A stretch of DNA of 64,000 nt from Talaromyces rugulosus (lineage: Eukaryota > Ascomycota > Eurotiomycetes > Eurotiales > Trichocomaceae). A program made the position numbers and the translations under genes. How positions within the stretch are numbered: the stretch's first letter is position 1; the number at the start of each line of letters is the position of its first letter. Where the stretch lies: assembly GCF_013368755.1 (NCBI RefSeq), contig NC_049562.1, positions 4,588,001 to 4,652,000 of the forward strand. The letters are read 5' to 3'. This document shows, in pieces, positions 45,013-56,569 of the stretch. A model generated the notes under the pieces. It was given only the letters and a program-made list of their open reading frames with translations. It made no database searches and was not told where the DNA came from.

Positions 45013-47153
45013 TTATGCAATATTGTTTGTACATGATTGCCCTCTGTCAAACCAGTATCCCCTATTAATAGAAAGATGCATTGCATCCTCTGTCCGTACC
45101 GACCGTGGCCGGGGTAGATTGTGTTGTGATCCTTCAACTGAGACTTTTGAGCTGTCTATAATATCCTCCAGACGAGGCAGATCAATGTCCATGGGCCTAT
45201 CCTTTGTATCTATTAATAAATCACCCAGCTTCCGTTTCCTACTACGCATACAGGGAAGTCTTATTCGAGGGTCAAACCCCACTAGAATAATAGCCTGTTG
45301 ATGCGGCTCATCAGTATCGATATCAACAGAATAGACAAGAGTTCTCTCATCAGCAGCCCCATGCACATTAGAAGCCCGCTTCGCCGGGCATAACAGGTCA
45401 AGCACGTCCTGATCTGCATCGTCTGCCGGCCACAGCTTCACTCCATTGCTAACATACTGCTGCTCCTCGCTTTCTGATGTTTCGCTCTGTTTCTGTCTTT
45501 TGGATTGGGGGTCTTCTACTTCTTTCGGTTGCTTGCGCTTCCGAGAACAGATGCGCAAGCGTAGTCGGTCCTGGACGACTCCGACGCTGGTGCTCGGCTC
45601 GGGGTCGTTGATGAGGTCGACAAAGGCAGCGGCAGAAGGGTTGTACGCTCGGTATTTTGTTCTGGCAAGGATAAAGTCGCGTTTAGGGACCGAAGAGTCG
45701 GCATACTCGGTGTGCTTGTACTTATCTGGCCTGACAACATCGCCGTCCGGGGTTTTTCTGCACGCTGCTGACGCAAACTCAGCAACGGTGATGTTGCTTG
45801 GGCCGGCGCCCCCGGTAATAAGAGGATAGCGCGAGGAGGCTGCTGAGATCAGCGGTGTGTCACGGGGTGTTGGTTGCTCAGCCTCACGCGTATTCGTCGC
45901 AGAATCATCTTCGGCCATTGCAGTAGACAGCTCTGACGGGCGCATCAGTGGCTCGGTGTAGTAGGTGCGCACATTGTCCGTGCGGCCCTGAAGCCACTCA
46001 CGACGGCACTCGGTGATCATCGGCCGTCCGGTAGCCTCATCCAGCCGCAAAGACATCTCGGACCAAGTGTCGTTGATTGGCCCTTCGGTGTGCAACCGCC
46101 GAAAGATTCTCCGGATCTTCGCTCGACGAACACGGCTGGCAGGCGAGATACACGTCCATTCGTAGAAAGATTCCCGGTGTAATTGTTCTTCGTCCGAGTC
46201 AAGCGCACTAGTCACAGCATATAGGTGGTTATCGAATATTTCAAAACACACGTTTTGGCCAATGTCAGTGCCAGCAAACCTGTCCAATAGAATGGGCTCG
46301 GTTGCCAATTCGTCATTATTCCTTGCCAGATCCACCCATTGCACTGACCACTGGGGGTCGCTGGAGAGTCCTACAGTAGAATATACACCGTAGAACAAAT
46401 GAGAGCCGTTATGACGCACGAATAAGCGTCGTGTGCATTCCAGCTGTCTCAGAAACTTGAGGCGGCCGCGGTTGCAGGCAGGTCCATGCGGTGTAACATC
46501 GAGAAGAATCAGCCAGGCATTGGTATCGCCGATTTCAGCCAGGATAGCCAACACTCCCGCAGAATAATACAAAAAGGAGAGCTGAACCGAGACGTTTTGG
46601 GCCTCGTCTTCACGAAAGGCGGGGATGATTCGCCGGAACACATTCCGGACGTCGAGGACTTGCTCTGTGTGGGCAGCCTGATGGACATTCAAAATCCGGA
46701 TTTCGTTGGCACAATAGTAGGACAGCACGCCATCCTGATACAGGAATGTGGAGGCATATGCCAGCACGGCGACGGCGTACGGGTTGGCGGAGGCGACAGC
46801 CTGCTTGTTATCGTAGATGCGGCCAATGGCTTCGCGAAAGGAGATTTTGCCAGCAAAGGCCTGCTGGGCCTCCTTGGCCTCGCGTACGGATTTCTAGTCA
46901 CGTTGTCAATGAATAATAAGGTCTGTGAGTGGTGGCGCGATGCACCACAGCCTCACTGTTTGGGTGCCCGACGACGTACCTCGATAGAGCGTTTAGCAAG
47001 GAGCTCATTCTGAAGCAGGCTATACAGCGTCCTGTTAGTGCGACTGAGATGGATGTAGTCGGTGTAGTCGAGGTCGGAGACGATCTGGTAGAGGAGATCA
47101 TAGGGGAGACTGTAGAGACTGGTCTTGCTATTGCCGGAGGCCACCATGACCAT
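45013..47153 (-). CDS. F-box protein with long low-complexity C-terminus
   Basis: Two exons (47153-46980 and 46893-45013) give 684 residues. The F-box is near residues 11-50: SLYSLPYDLLYQIVSDLDYTDYIHLSRTNRTLYSLL. The middle (about 60-330) is a folded part of unknown type that reads like beta-propeller strands (GSHLFYGVYSTVGL, NHLYAVTSAL). From about 330 on it is disordered, with acidic and basic patches such as SRKRKQPKEVEDPQSKRQK, a likely nuclear localisation signal. Such proteins recruit substrates to SCF ubiquitin ligases. The target is unknown. The start MVMVASGN is chosen because the open frame upstream has no family resemblance. Confidence 0.82.
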
Positions 47154-48465
47154 GAAGCGAGATGGCCGAGCATTCGCGGCAGCGGAGGGGACGAAGGTAC
47201 GAGAGAGACAGCAAGCATCGGCCGCTGTATGCAAGAGCAAGCGCAAGAGCAAGAAGAAGCTTTCTACTCCTAGCACTCGAGGTGACAAAGAAGGCCCCCG
47301 CGGCGGAGTCATATACCAAGTGCGGCTCAAAAGACGGTCTGGCTCCCGCCACGACATTGAGGCTGAAACTCAAAATGGTCGTATTATTCTTTGAGGGATT
47401 ATTTTTATCGACCGTCGGCGCCGCCGGTGTCGCTGAGTTCCCAGCGAGGGATCGAAGTGGTCCATTGTTGAGCCGCAAAGTGGATGCGCCTCGTCATACG
47501 CCCACTCTTAGGCCGTTTAGTGTTAGCCATGCTTTACGAGTTTGAGCCTCTTTTGTGTTCCAATCCTCCAATAATCCGGTTTACGTCTTTCTTTTTTTTT
47601 TTAGCCTTCTAGCTTCTATTTCTCCGCCCCCTCTGGGGCCTACTAATCTACGCACCCAGGGCGTACGCGTTTCTGGAGGAATTCGACTATGCATTGCATT
47701 GCGGGACATGGCGTTGGTGATACGACTGCATATGTATAGCTCGTGCTTCTCGACTCGTTCTACACCGGTGGCAAGGGGGCCCAGCACCTGCCTCCCCCTT
47801 GTATCCCTGGTATCTATCCCTGGCACAAATCTAATACTGGTTAGTACTACAGGGCCCTCAAAAACCAGGCCGTGCTTATAAGCAAGGCGGGTTCGAATGC
47901 GCGATTTCCGCGAGCAACGTGTCGCGATATCATGGGCAAGACAGGAAGCGTCTGCGTTTTTCCATCAAGGCTGGTTCCCTCACCCCCACGAACGCCCTGG
48001 TCTGCCGAATATGGAGGAGATGGTTGATCCGCGGTAAGCGCCGTAGGTTGAGGTGCTTTCCTTCTCTGGACCCGTTTGTAGGGGTACAAGGTCACCGTAC
48101 CACGTTTATGGTGTAGTCCGCCTCGGAGAGTGAGTGCGGAGAAGCGGCCGCAAAATTGAGGCGGCAAGGCACACTCGAGGTCAGCCTTGTTTTTTGGACA
48201 AAAGGAACGCAGCTGGGCCAGTTCGAGGCTGAACCGCAGGAAGGCGTTTCCCAACAAGGGTCAACGAAGCACACATGTTATGTTTTTTTGGTCCGAAGGC
48301 CGAACACAAACGACATAACTCCGAGAACACTACCAAGATGCGTGGTAGCACGTGATGGGCGAGCAGGGCGTCAATCACAGAGAACAGGTTGCGTGGCGGG
48401 GGCCATGGGCAGGTTGCGAGAGCGAGCGACAGCATTGAGTAGTATTGGTCAGGGGGGAGTGAGAC

Positions 48466-48468
<3 letters not shown>

Positions 48469-48500
<32 letters not shown>
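48469..48500 (+). repeat. GA dinucleotide microsatellite
   Basis: About 16 consecutive GA units, about 490 bases before the metacaspase start. A CT-rich tract of similar length follows at 48679-48726, so the two could pair as an inverted repeat. Confidence 0.9.
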
Positions 48501-48503
<3 letters not shown>

Positions 48504-48678
48504 AGGGAAAGGCACTGTGGCAAGACAGGTGAGGCTGAGGCTGAGTGAGGCTGAGAGACACGGCGAGAGAAAGAGGAAGGAGCGGGCGGCCGGTGCCTGC
48601 CTGCCCTGGCCTGGCAAGACACGCGGCACGGGTCCCGGCCGCGCCGTAAGCCCTCTCCACTCGACTCTCCGCTTGTTT

Positions 48679-48726
48679 CCCTCTCTCCCTCTCTCTTTTC
48701 TCTCCCTCTCTCTCTCTCTCTTCTCT
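48679..48726 (+). repeat. CT-rich polypyrimidine tract
   Basis: Nearly uninterrupted C and T, mostly CT dinucleotides, on the same strand as the GA tract at 48469. The two tracts are complementary in an inverted arrangement with about 180 bases between them. Confidence 0.85.
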
Positions 48727-48986
48727 GTCTGTGCCCGCCCCTCTCGCCCTGCGCCTGGACGAAAAGAACAAGAAGAGAAGTTTCGCTCTCTGGCCGTGCC
48801 TTGACTCGAGGTCGTGACCAGCTCACCCAATATGCCAGTCGCGCTGCACTGAGCGTCACCTCCCGGGCTAGAAAATATAAAAAGACACACTTGGCTGCAC
48901 GCCGGTGGAGGCTGTGCTGTGTACCCCGCGTGTTCGGCCAGATCAATCAATTGTCATTTCCTCGTGGCTCTGGAGAGTAGAGACTG

Positions 48987-50812
48987 ATGCATCCATATCA
49001 AGTCGGCTGGGCTGGACATCCGCAGCAATGGCAACACCCACCAACAACATCCACATCCGCACGCTTTTGCGCATGCTAGTCCACAGCCACGGCCTGTTCC
49101 GCATCCGAATCAGCATTCCCATCCGAGTTTGCACTCGAGACCCTATTACTCCGGCTCGCCACTGCCGCCACCGTCGCATCCCCCTGGGCTGCCACCTAGA
49201 CAAGCGACATTCCCGTAAGTAACCAACTAGGATTCCACGTCACTCAGTTTGAATCCCAGTGTTGAAACGTTGTTCGTCTGTCTTGACGTCCTAGGCCAAT
49301 CCCGACACCATACAACCACCACAACCTCACTCGGCCTTTCCGTGCTCAGACCGATCCTCACCATCTGCCCCCTCCGACGCCGCCTCGGCCCAGTCCGGCT
49401 CCCTCGTACCGTAAGTTTTCCGCCATTCGCCCATGCCTCTTCTTCCATCTAAACAAAAGACAAGGCCAGCATAGTTCGTCGGTCACAGCGCTCCCGCTAC
49501 CACCGCCGCCGCCACAGCTTCCGCAAGCCTTTGGGCACGGTGCTCCCGCTAGCTACCAGTTCCAGTATTCCAACTGTTCCGGACGCCGGAAAGCCTTGCT
49601 GGTAGGCATCAACTATTTCGGCCAGTCCAATCAGCTCAGAGGATGCATCAACGATGTGACGCAAATGTCCATTTTCTTGAACGAAGTGTACGGGTACCGC
49701 CGGGAAGACATGGTCATCCTGACGGATGACCAGCAGAACCCGATGAGCCAGCCAACCAAGGCCAACATTATCCGGGCAATGCATTGGCTAGTCAGGGATG
49801 CCATGCCAAATGATTCGCTTTTTATCCATTTCTCGGGTAATTACTCTCCTGTCAGAACTAGCCAATACAAATACTCACTGGAGACTCAGGACATGGTGGT
49901 CGAACACCCGATCTCGATGGAGATGAGGACGATGGTCAGTACCGGTGTGAATAGGCCAGAATTTAGAAAGGAAAAATTTTTCTAACAAAGTAAACAGGAT
50001 TCGACGATGTAATTTACCCGGTCGATTACAAAATCGCCGGGCATATCGTAGACGATGACATGCATGACATAATGTATGCTGCAATCATTCATGTACATGA
50101 GTTAGTTCTATTACTAACCCATTTTGTAGGGTCAAACCTTTGCGCCCAGGTGTCCGTCTCACGGCTGTTTTCGATTCCTGCCATTCTGGAACCGCATTGG
50201 ATCTTCCTTTTATCTACTCCACCCAGGTTTGCCATCCCAACACATAGCTATCTCTCGCTATATGTATACTAATGACAATGTTTCTGTACGCAGGGTATAT
50301 TGAAAGAACCAAACCTAGCCAAGGAAGCAGCCCAAGATCTTTTTAGCGCTTTCAGTGCGTATGAAAAGGGCGACTTGGGCGGCGTCGCCACGACGGCAAT
50401 CGGATTCTTCAAAAAGGCAACTATAGGAGGGTCGGCGCGCGAGCGAAGCCTCATGACCAAGACGTCCCCGGCGGACGTGACCATGTTTTCTGGGTCAAAA
50501 GACTCGCAGACATCGTACGTTTCCTCCCTTCTATTGATAATCTCGTCTAATCTCTTCCTAGGGCGGATACCTTCCAAGGCGGCCAGGCGCGCGGAGCCTT
50601 GAGCTGGGCGTTCATCGAGTCTCTGAAAAAGTACCCAAATCAGAGCTACCTGCAGTTGCTCAATACAATCCGAGCAAGACTCGAGAAGAAATACTCGCAG
50701 AAACCGCAGCTGAGCTGCAGCCATCCGCTGGGTACGTGATGTCTTGTTATTTCTTTCTTTTGAGGTGTTGTGCTGACCATATCTAGATGTAAATTTACTC
50801 TTTGTCATGTAA
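48987..50812 (+). CDS. Type I metacaspase (apparent N-terminal frameshift)
   Basis: Many exons join to a Ca2+-dependent Arg/Lys-specific cysteine protease linked to protein quality control and cell death. The catalytic His is rebuilt across a splice in FSGHGG, followed by [12 protein letters not shown]. The catalytic Cys is in [13 protein letters not shown] Pro/His/Gln-rich N-terminus precedes the domain, which begins [14 protein letters not shown]. The C-terminal exon ends LLFVM. The likely start, [14 protein letters not shown] at 48987, does not run into the rest of exon 1: the His/Pro-rich frame that splices correctly is shifted by one base near 49036-49040. Without this shift the start frame stops after about 30 codons. 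The caspase core itself is intact. Whether the shift is real or a base-call error cannot be told from one sequence. Confidence 0.85.
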
Positions 50813-51058
50813 AGCGTGGCCACCTGTACATATAGCATATGGTCCATGTCTTTGCGAATCATCTCGGCATTAAATATTGCATGATATCTACGTTACATTT
50901 ATGACTATTTACTTTACGTGTCGTCAACATTTTGAAATCGTTTGTTTATATAATGGAAAGTAGATATTGCATTTCCTAATACTACACACATCTATGAAAT
51001 CAATGCTTTTGGAGTGTCTATATATATATATATATATCAATTAAAGTCGTATCGTATC

Positions 51059-52044
51059 TCATAAACTAGCCGCAGCCCAGCGAACCTCATATCCAAAAAC
51101 CGTACGTCGAAGAAGCTCATCCTATTCAACAGTCAGTTTTTTTAGTGTCACATGGCATTGCAATTGCTGATAAAAGACTAACCCCCGGGTCATCCTCAAA
51201 CAAAACCTTGTCAATAACCTTCTCAAACACCTTTGTAACGGTAAACCCACTCTCCTCTGCCAACGGGAAGAACATCTGCGTCTTGGGCAAAAGCCATGGC
51301 TGATACGGGGTGAAAATCACCAGAGCCACCGCATCCGCCGACTTTTTCAATGTCATCTGCATCGTCTTGATCAGATTCGGATGTTCCCGATGGCTGTATA
51401 CGACATCCGCCATGATCAGGGTATCGAAACCGGCGGCAGCAGCAGTGTCGTCGGAGGACGGTGGTAGTGTTGTTGTTGGCAGGAAGGACATTATTTCCTC
51501 GGTATCAGCCCCCCATTTGTATCCGGCAACGTGCAGGTGCGAGTCTGCATGGATGAGCGCCGCGGCGGCATCGGCGTTTTGTCGCATGTTGTCGACCAGG
51601 TCTGGATCGTGATAGTCTGTCATGACTACTGTTCGCGCACCCTTGACGGCGGCGATGATGCTCGGCACGCCTGCGGCCGCGCCAATTTCGAAGACATCCT
51701 TGCCCTTGACCAGGCGCTCTGCATTTTGCTCTAGGTAGTCGGAGCTCACGCGGCCGGCGTTCCATAGCATGTTGCCCTCCACAAGGTATCAATATCAGTT
51801 TTTCGATCCATGTTTGTGTCTAGCAAAAATACGAAAACGAAAAGCAAAAAAAACAAGATCAGCCGGCGCATACGTATAAAGGATGGCTGCCGACGAGGCG
51901 CACTCGAACGGTGTCGCCAGAGAGCATGCGATGCTCGGCGAAGGTGGGCTGTTTCTCTTCGGGATAGAAGCCGTCGGGGGCCGTGAAGAGGTCGACGGCC
52001 CCATCGAGAAACCCATCGTCCTTCTCCTCGGCCATGATTGTCAT
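51059..52044 (-). CDS. EFM7: EFM7/NNT1-type protein methyltransferase
   Basis: Three exons (about 52044-51875, 51779-51181 and 51119-51059) give about 275 residues. The family is a seven-beta-strand S-adenosylmethionine methyltransferase that modifies the N-terminus and nearby Lys of translation elongation factor eEF1A. Marks are an acidic N-terminus (MTIMAEEKDDGF), VRLVGSHPLYGNMLWNAGRV joined across the first intron, the SAM-binding DVFEIGAAAGVPS, VVMTDYHDPDLVDN and DTLIMADVVYSHREHPNL. The last exon ends VRWAAASL. The start could also be the second Met, three codons on. Confidence 0.88.
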
Positions 52045-53104
52045 TTGGGATACGTAGGTAGTCTGTTTTCTGCGGGGAAGAAGAGGAGAAAAAGCAGCGA
52101 TCGACTGCGAAAAAGAAACTATTCGAGCTCACGTGCGCGCCGAATCGGGCAAGCCGGCGGGGGGCATGCTTCGGGAGCGTCTGATTGGCCGCTGTCCCGC
52201 AGCGGGAACGCTCTTGGCACTCCCCCACTGCGGGGCTCTGTAACGCCATCAAGCCAATAAGAGGCAATTTCCAGCAGCCGCTGGTAATATAACCGTCTCA
52301 TTACAGGCCTCCCACGTTAGATTGGCTGCTTGGGGGGCCTCACGTGGTGCGGGGACGAGACGGTGCGGTACGGGCTGGTAACGCGGCGGCTATAGCGACA
52401 AGACAAGAGAATAAAAAGGTGTTATCAGATCACCAACTTCGCTCCTGCATCTTCTCCCTCCTTCTTTCGCCCTCTCTCTCTCTCTCTCACACACTCTGTC
52501 TTTCACTCGCTCCGGCCCTCATCTCACTTCCCCCTCCCCTATCTCTCTGGCTGCGGGAGTTTAGGGTTGCTCAGCCATTGCGTCGCTTCGCTTCATCTCC
52601 ATTACCCTTCTCGTCCATTGTACCACCCGGGATTCCCATCCGGGCGAGAAACGCCATCCCGCCATCAGGAGGAAAGCACGCCTTCGCAGCGGCTCCAACC
52701 CCACGCTCCCCCGGCCTTTGTGCGACAACCACTCTACTCTCGACCTCGACTCTTACAACCAAGTCATAGTCGCCACTTTGGATATCGTCATCCCTCGTCT
52801 CGTTTCGCATCGGATAATAGGAGAGAACAAGAGGGTAGGAAAGGCAAAAACGGGAGAACACAACATAGCCCTCAAATCACATGCGGAAACTGTCCAGCCC
52901 GTTATCTGAGTTTGTGAGATAAGCTATTTCGACACATTTTAGTCGCCCGGGATTTTGCCTCGGTGAAATTTACTCGGCTCCCCTTTTGGAGAAAAAAAAA
53001 AAGGTAACCATAGCTCTACGCCAAGCTCAGCATTTTTTCTTTCTTTCGCGCACCGCTCTGGTTATCTACGGATAAATCGACAAATCGATAAATCACACAA
53101 GAAA
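52045..53104. promoter_or_regulatory. Upstream region of the Gln-rich protein
   Basis: The 1.06 kb lies between divergent genes. A TCTCTC-rich run lies near 52460-52500, and an A run near 52990. The frames here are chance ones, and the right part is probably a long leader. Confidence 0.5.
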
Positions 53105-53572
53105 ATGGATAACAATCAACGGTATAACCTCCGTTCGTCCGCTCAACAGCAGCCAGCTCCCGGTATGACTACGTCATTACATTCCTCCTCGACGACTACG
53201 AGTGTCGCTGCCAATACCAGTGCGTTTGCGACATCGAGTACGAACATATCCTCGCTACCGACAACAGCAACAACAACAATGTCGAATATGGCACAATCAC
53301 AATACCCGGCCTTTGCGTATGGCGGAGTCGGGAATCCTCAGCAGCCGGCATTTGGCAACAATCAGACACGGCAGCAACAACATCTGCAACAGCAAATACA
53401 ACAGCAACATGCCCAAACAGAAGCCATACAAGCACAAGAAGCACAGGCAATGGGCGAGGACGGCGCATCCGCCACTGCGCCTTTCTTGCGGGACTTCACC
53501 CTAGTTGCCGAGGCTGTCAAGCGAGTGCAGATGGATGCGGTCATGACCGAGATGGAGAGCATCACTCTATAG
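53105..53572 (+). CDS. Small Ser/Thr/Gln-rich protein with conserved C-terminal helix
   Basis: A single exon of 155 residues. The first two thirds are disordered (Ser/Thr tracts, then a Gln run QQQHLQQQIQQQH). The C-terminus reads FLRDFTLVAEAVKRVQMDAVMTEMESITL, an amphipathic helix that looks conserved, so the gene is probably real. Function is unknown. It sits between long gene-free stretches that are probably leader and trailer, a style seen in regulated fungal genes. Confidence 0.65.
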   Translation: MDNNQRYNLRSSAQQQPAPGMTTSLHSSSTTTSVAANTSAFATSSTNISSLPTTATTTMSNMAQSQYPAFAYGGVGNPQQPAFGNNQTRQQQHLQQQIQQQHAQTEAIQAQEAQAMGEDGASATAPFLRDFTLVAEAVKRVQMDAVMTEMESITL

Positions 53573-54474
53573 CCTCGCTTTTTTCCCCCTCTTTTTCACT
53601 TCGATTTTTTTTTTTTTTTTTTTTTTCAGCAACGGCGTTGCGAAAACGGGTGGCTTTTTCTCCGTTTTGTGATTTTTTTTAACCCTCATTCTCATTTCTA
53701 CTCGACTCTCCGCACCGTCTATTAGATTAGACCACACCACACCACTCTATACTGCACTCCAAACTTGCATCTCCCACTACGGCGTCCGGTGGATAAACCT
53801 GTGCGACTGGCTCGACATTTCTCTTCTTCAGTCACCTCACCTGACTTGTACATTTATTGACCTCTACCTTTTTTCTTCTTTTTTCTTTCTTTCCTTTTTC
53901 CTATGCATATCTGCGTCTGCGATTATTGGCGATACCTTTTGATTTCTTTGACTCTATTCCATCTCGTATTTGTCAGTCCGCGACATTGATTTCCTTTTTT
54001 ATCCTCTGTTTCATCTTCGTCACCCTTTGTCTAATACCCGGCCACATCCGGTTCCTTGAAAGGGGAAAGAAAAGTCTCTTAGACAAGAAAAAAAAAGCCC
54101 CGCTATATTTAATAAACCTGACAGATTAGAAGGATTCAAAAGTGGATACACTACTACTATTTTCCTTGCTCAACCATTTTTCTAATACACAACTGTTTGT
54201 TGTGTTTGTGTAGAATGCAAGGTTCGGTCATTGATATTGACTCAATATTGCTCCTCTTACTCTGGCTCAGAGTATGATTCAAAAATACATAAATGATATA
54301 CAAAAGACAAGAAGTGAAGTTGAAAGCGAGGGAAAATGCAAAAACACGCTATGCAGAAACAAACACCGCCCTCCGGGGGGGAAAAATGGGTTCTTTTGGT
54401 GTCACCCAATGCGCCAAGTAGTAATAAGAGAAAATATACCAAAAAAAAAAAAACGGTCGATTATCCCCCCCTTA
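53573..54474. other. Intergenic, T-rich
   Basis: The 0.9 kb begins just after the previous stop with a run of about 22 T (53606-53627) and holds no supportable gene. These are convergent 3' ends. Confidence 0.6.
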
Positions 54475-56010
54475 CTAATTTACAAACTGTGAAAACGCGC
54501 GGGTCATACGGCCGGCACTTTTTGCGCGCGTCGTCTGTTCATGGCGTCCACGTTCACGTCCTCTTTGGGATTGAGACTGCTCTTGATGATGGGTATGATT
54601 ACTACTGGGTTTCCGAAGCCCCGTTGGACGTGATGAAAAGCTGTTTGTTGTACTCGAGGTGGCTCGCTGGTGGTAATTCGTATGAGATGGGATGACATCT
54701 GGCTGGATTTCGACGGGGAAAGCCTGAATGGAGTAGTCATGGGGTGGAGGAGGCGGTGGTAATGGTCGTTTTAGGGACTGAGCCAGGGTGTGCGAAGTGG
54801 AATTGGGGACGACGGGGACGACACTCTTGTGAGTGGGTTTGATGGAATCGTTTCTATTTTCATTCCCACGCGCTCGATATCCCAGAGATGGAAGCTTTGG
54901 AAGGCTCATTTTGGTAATTGAACTGAAACCCGAGGGAATCCGGGATTTTGTCGCAGTGGACGGTCGACTTTCATGAGATGAATTCATGTCTGGCGCTGTC
55001 TTGCGCCGGACGGGCTTGGGCGGTGGCGGTGGAGGTATGTCCGATGTGTTTTCGGACGGCAAGGGCACGATTGACGTAGCTGCCCTGGCCACTGTTGGGA
55101 CAGGAGGCGGATCTATTGCTGGCTTGGGCGGGTCTGTAGAAGCCGGAGGGTCGCGGATACTAGATGCTGGAGATCCTGACAGCGGGGGTGAAGGAGCAGT
55201 TGCACCGTCAGAGTCAATTGTTGCTAGGGTCACTCTTGACCTGCTGGTTGAAGCTGACGATGTGCCTAATACAGTGGATTCTTCTATCGTTGCTCCTTTG
55301 GGGGCGTATGAAGAAACGGTAGAGTGAACTTGGTGGGAGGCGTTCTCTATCAGGGTGGACAGTCTTTTCAATGGCGTAGAAGACCGTGGCTCTCTCGGGG
55401 TCGGTGATTGATACGGCCTCGATAATGATGACGGTTGGTTGCGGTGGCTTGACGATGGACGGCTCGTTGGAGCAGAACCTCCTATGAAACTCACAGGCCT
55501 GAATGCAGGCAGTCTCCGCCGCGGAGGAGGCGCATACTCGGACGGCTCTTCCAGGCCATAAAGCAACACAGGTGTCGTGCTCGCATCGTCGTCCGTAATC
55601 GGGGTGGAATAAAACCGAGAGCGTGGCGGGATAGGTAGTAGTCGGACACGAGGTTCCTCTGGTAGAGGTGGCGGCGATTCGCATATTAGGACTTCTTTGT
55701 CCTCGTCCTCTACGAGGGTATATTCGAGAGGCGGCTGGTCCATCGTCTCCCGGCGCATCGCCATCATGGTCAAGCGTTGTGAGGCCATCACGGACAACTC
55801 TTGGTTGCCGGGCAAACTGTCCCACCGGGGGTTTAACGTAGCCACGGGGAGGGATTCTTCCTCCTCCAAATCTGACGCTGGCATCTCGTAGTACATGTTG
55901 AAGTCGATATCATCCGCGTCCATCGAGGCCTGAAAGGGGAAGCTCAGGGTGGCCGACATAGTGGCCGCCATGGTGGAGTCGCGGTGGAAGGCACTTGTAG
56001 AGAGGCGCAC
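54475..56010 (-). CDS. Proline-rich disordered protein
   Basis: A single exon of up to 511 residues. Starts at the second or third Met (55971 or 55959) are as likely. The protein is disordered: Pro runs (SDIPPPPPPKPVRRK, LKRPLPPPPPPHDY), Ser/Thr-rich stretches and basic patches. The N-terminal part (about 30-130) is acidic and more ordered, with DADDIDFNMYYEMP and PPLEYTLVEDEDKEVLI. No catalytic domain is visible. Proline tracts suggest binding of SH3 or WW domains. I do not recognise the family. Confidence 0.65.
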   Translation of the reverse strand: MRLSTSAFHRDSTMAATMSATLSFPFQASMDADDIDFNMYYEMPASDLEEEESLPVATLNPRWDSLPGNQELSVMASQRLTMMAMRRETMDQPPLEYTLVEDEDKEVLICESPPPLPEEPRVRLLPIPPRSRFYSTPITDDDASTTPVLLYGLEEPSEYAPPPRRRLPAFRPVSFIGGSAPTSRPSSSHRNQPSSLSRPYQSPTPREPRSSTPLKRLSTLIENASHQVHSTVSSYAPKGATIEESTVLGTSSASTSRSRVTLATIDSDGATAPSPPLSGSPASSIRDPPASTDPPKPAIDPPPVPTVARAATSIVPLPSENTSDIPPPPPPKPVRRKTAPDMNSSHESRPSTATKSRIPSGFSSITKMSLPKLPSLGYRARGNENRNDSIKPTHKSVVPVVPNSTSHTLAQSLKRPLPPPPPPHDYSIQAFPVEIQPDVIPSHTNYHQRATSSTTNSFSSRPTGLRKPSSNHTHHQEQSQSQRGRERGRHEQTTRAKSAGRMTRAFSQFVN

Positions 56011-56538
56011 AGGGTTGTCGTAAGCACATAAGCACCGGGTGGGTTTTTATGGCGCATTAGTCACATCTAGAACACAGGCAGATCCGGAGGGCGCAGGGGT
56101 TCATTAATCATAGTGAGGGCAGCGTCAACACGACGTGTCACGAAGCAGCAGCAGCATCGCGATTAATATTATGTCGGTGACAGCGAGCAGCGGGCACGGG
56201 GCAGGCGTAACGCATAATAAAGCATAATCAATGTGCCGGCGGTCCTCCGTACTGCGTATTTTTAGTTGACATTAATAACATTAGCAAAAAGGGGCGCATC
56301 TTGTCATCAAAAAACGGTCAACCGCACTGATCGACGACGCAGGAGGTTGCAAGAACCGAAGTCGCTCGAAGGATGCGCCGCCGCCGACAGACACGGCAGG
56401 AAGGGAGCCCCTTGTATTATTTACGGATATACTTACAGAGTACTACCAATTGACAGCATGGAGTATAGAAAGAAAGTATGGAGTAAAAGGCACAGTGCGC
56501 TCAATCATTAGTTCATACAATTATCTCGCCATGAGCAT

Positions 56539-56569
<31 letters not shown>

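Larger units (their letters stand above)
47154..48986. other. Intergenic region with polypurine/polypyrimidine tracts
   Basis: The 1.8 kb between the F-box gene and the metacaspase holds no supportable gene. Long frames in 48.1-48.95 kb arise from low-complexity GA/CT sequence. A GGTTCGAA near 47890 resembles a tRNA B box, but no cloverleaf fits. Confidence 0.55.

Noticed and set aside
47826..47905. Possible tRNA (GGTTCGAA B-box-like, TGGTTAG A-box-like)
   Set aside because: No acceptor stem or anticodon arm can be folded, and the B box lacks its final CC.
48181..48950. Several overlapping frames of 150-200 codons with Arg/Glu/Ser repeats
   Set aside because: These are produced by GA/CT low-complexity DNA, which is open in many frames.
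52571..52917. Overlapping frames of 96-141 codons on both strands
   Set aside because: The content is Ser/Pro/Arg-rich without a family pattern. It is more likely the leader of the 53.1 kb gene.
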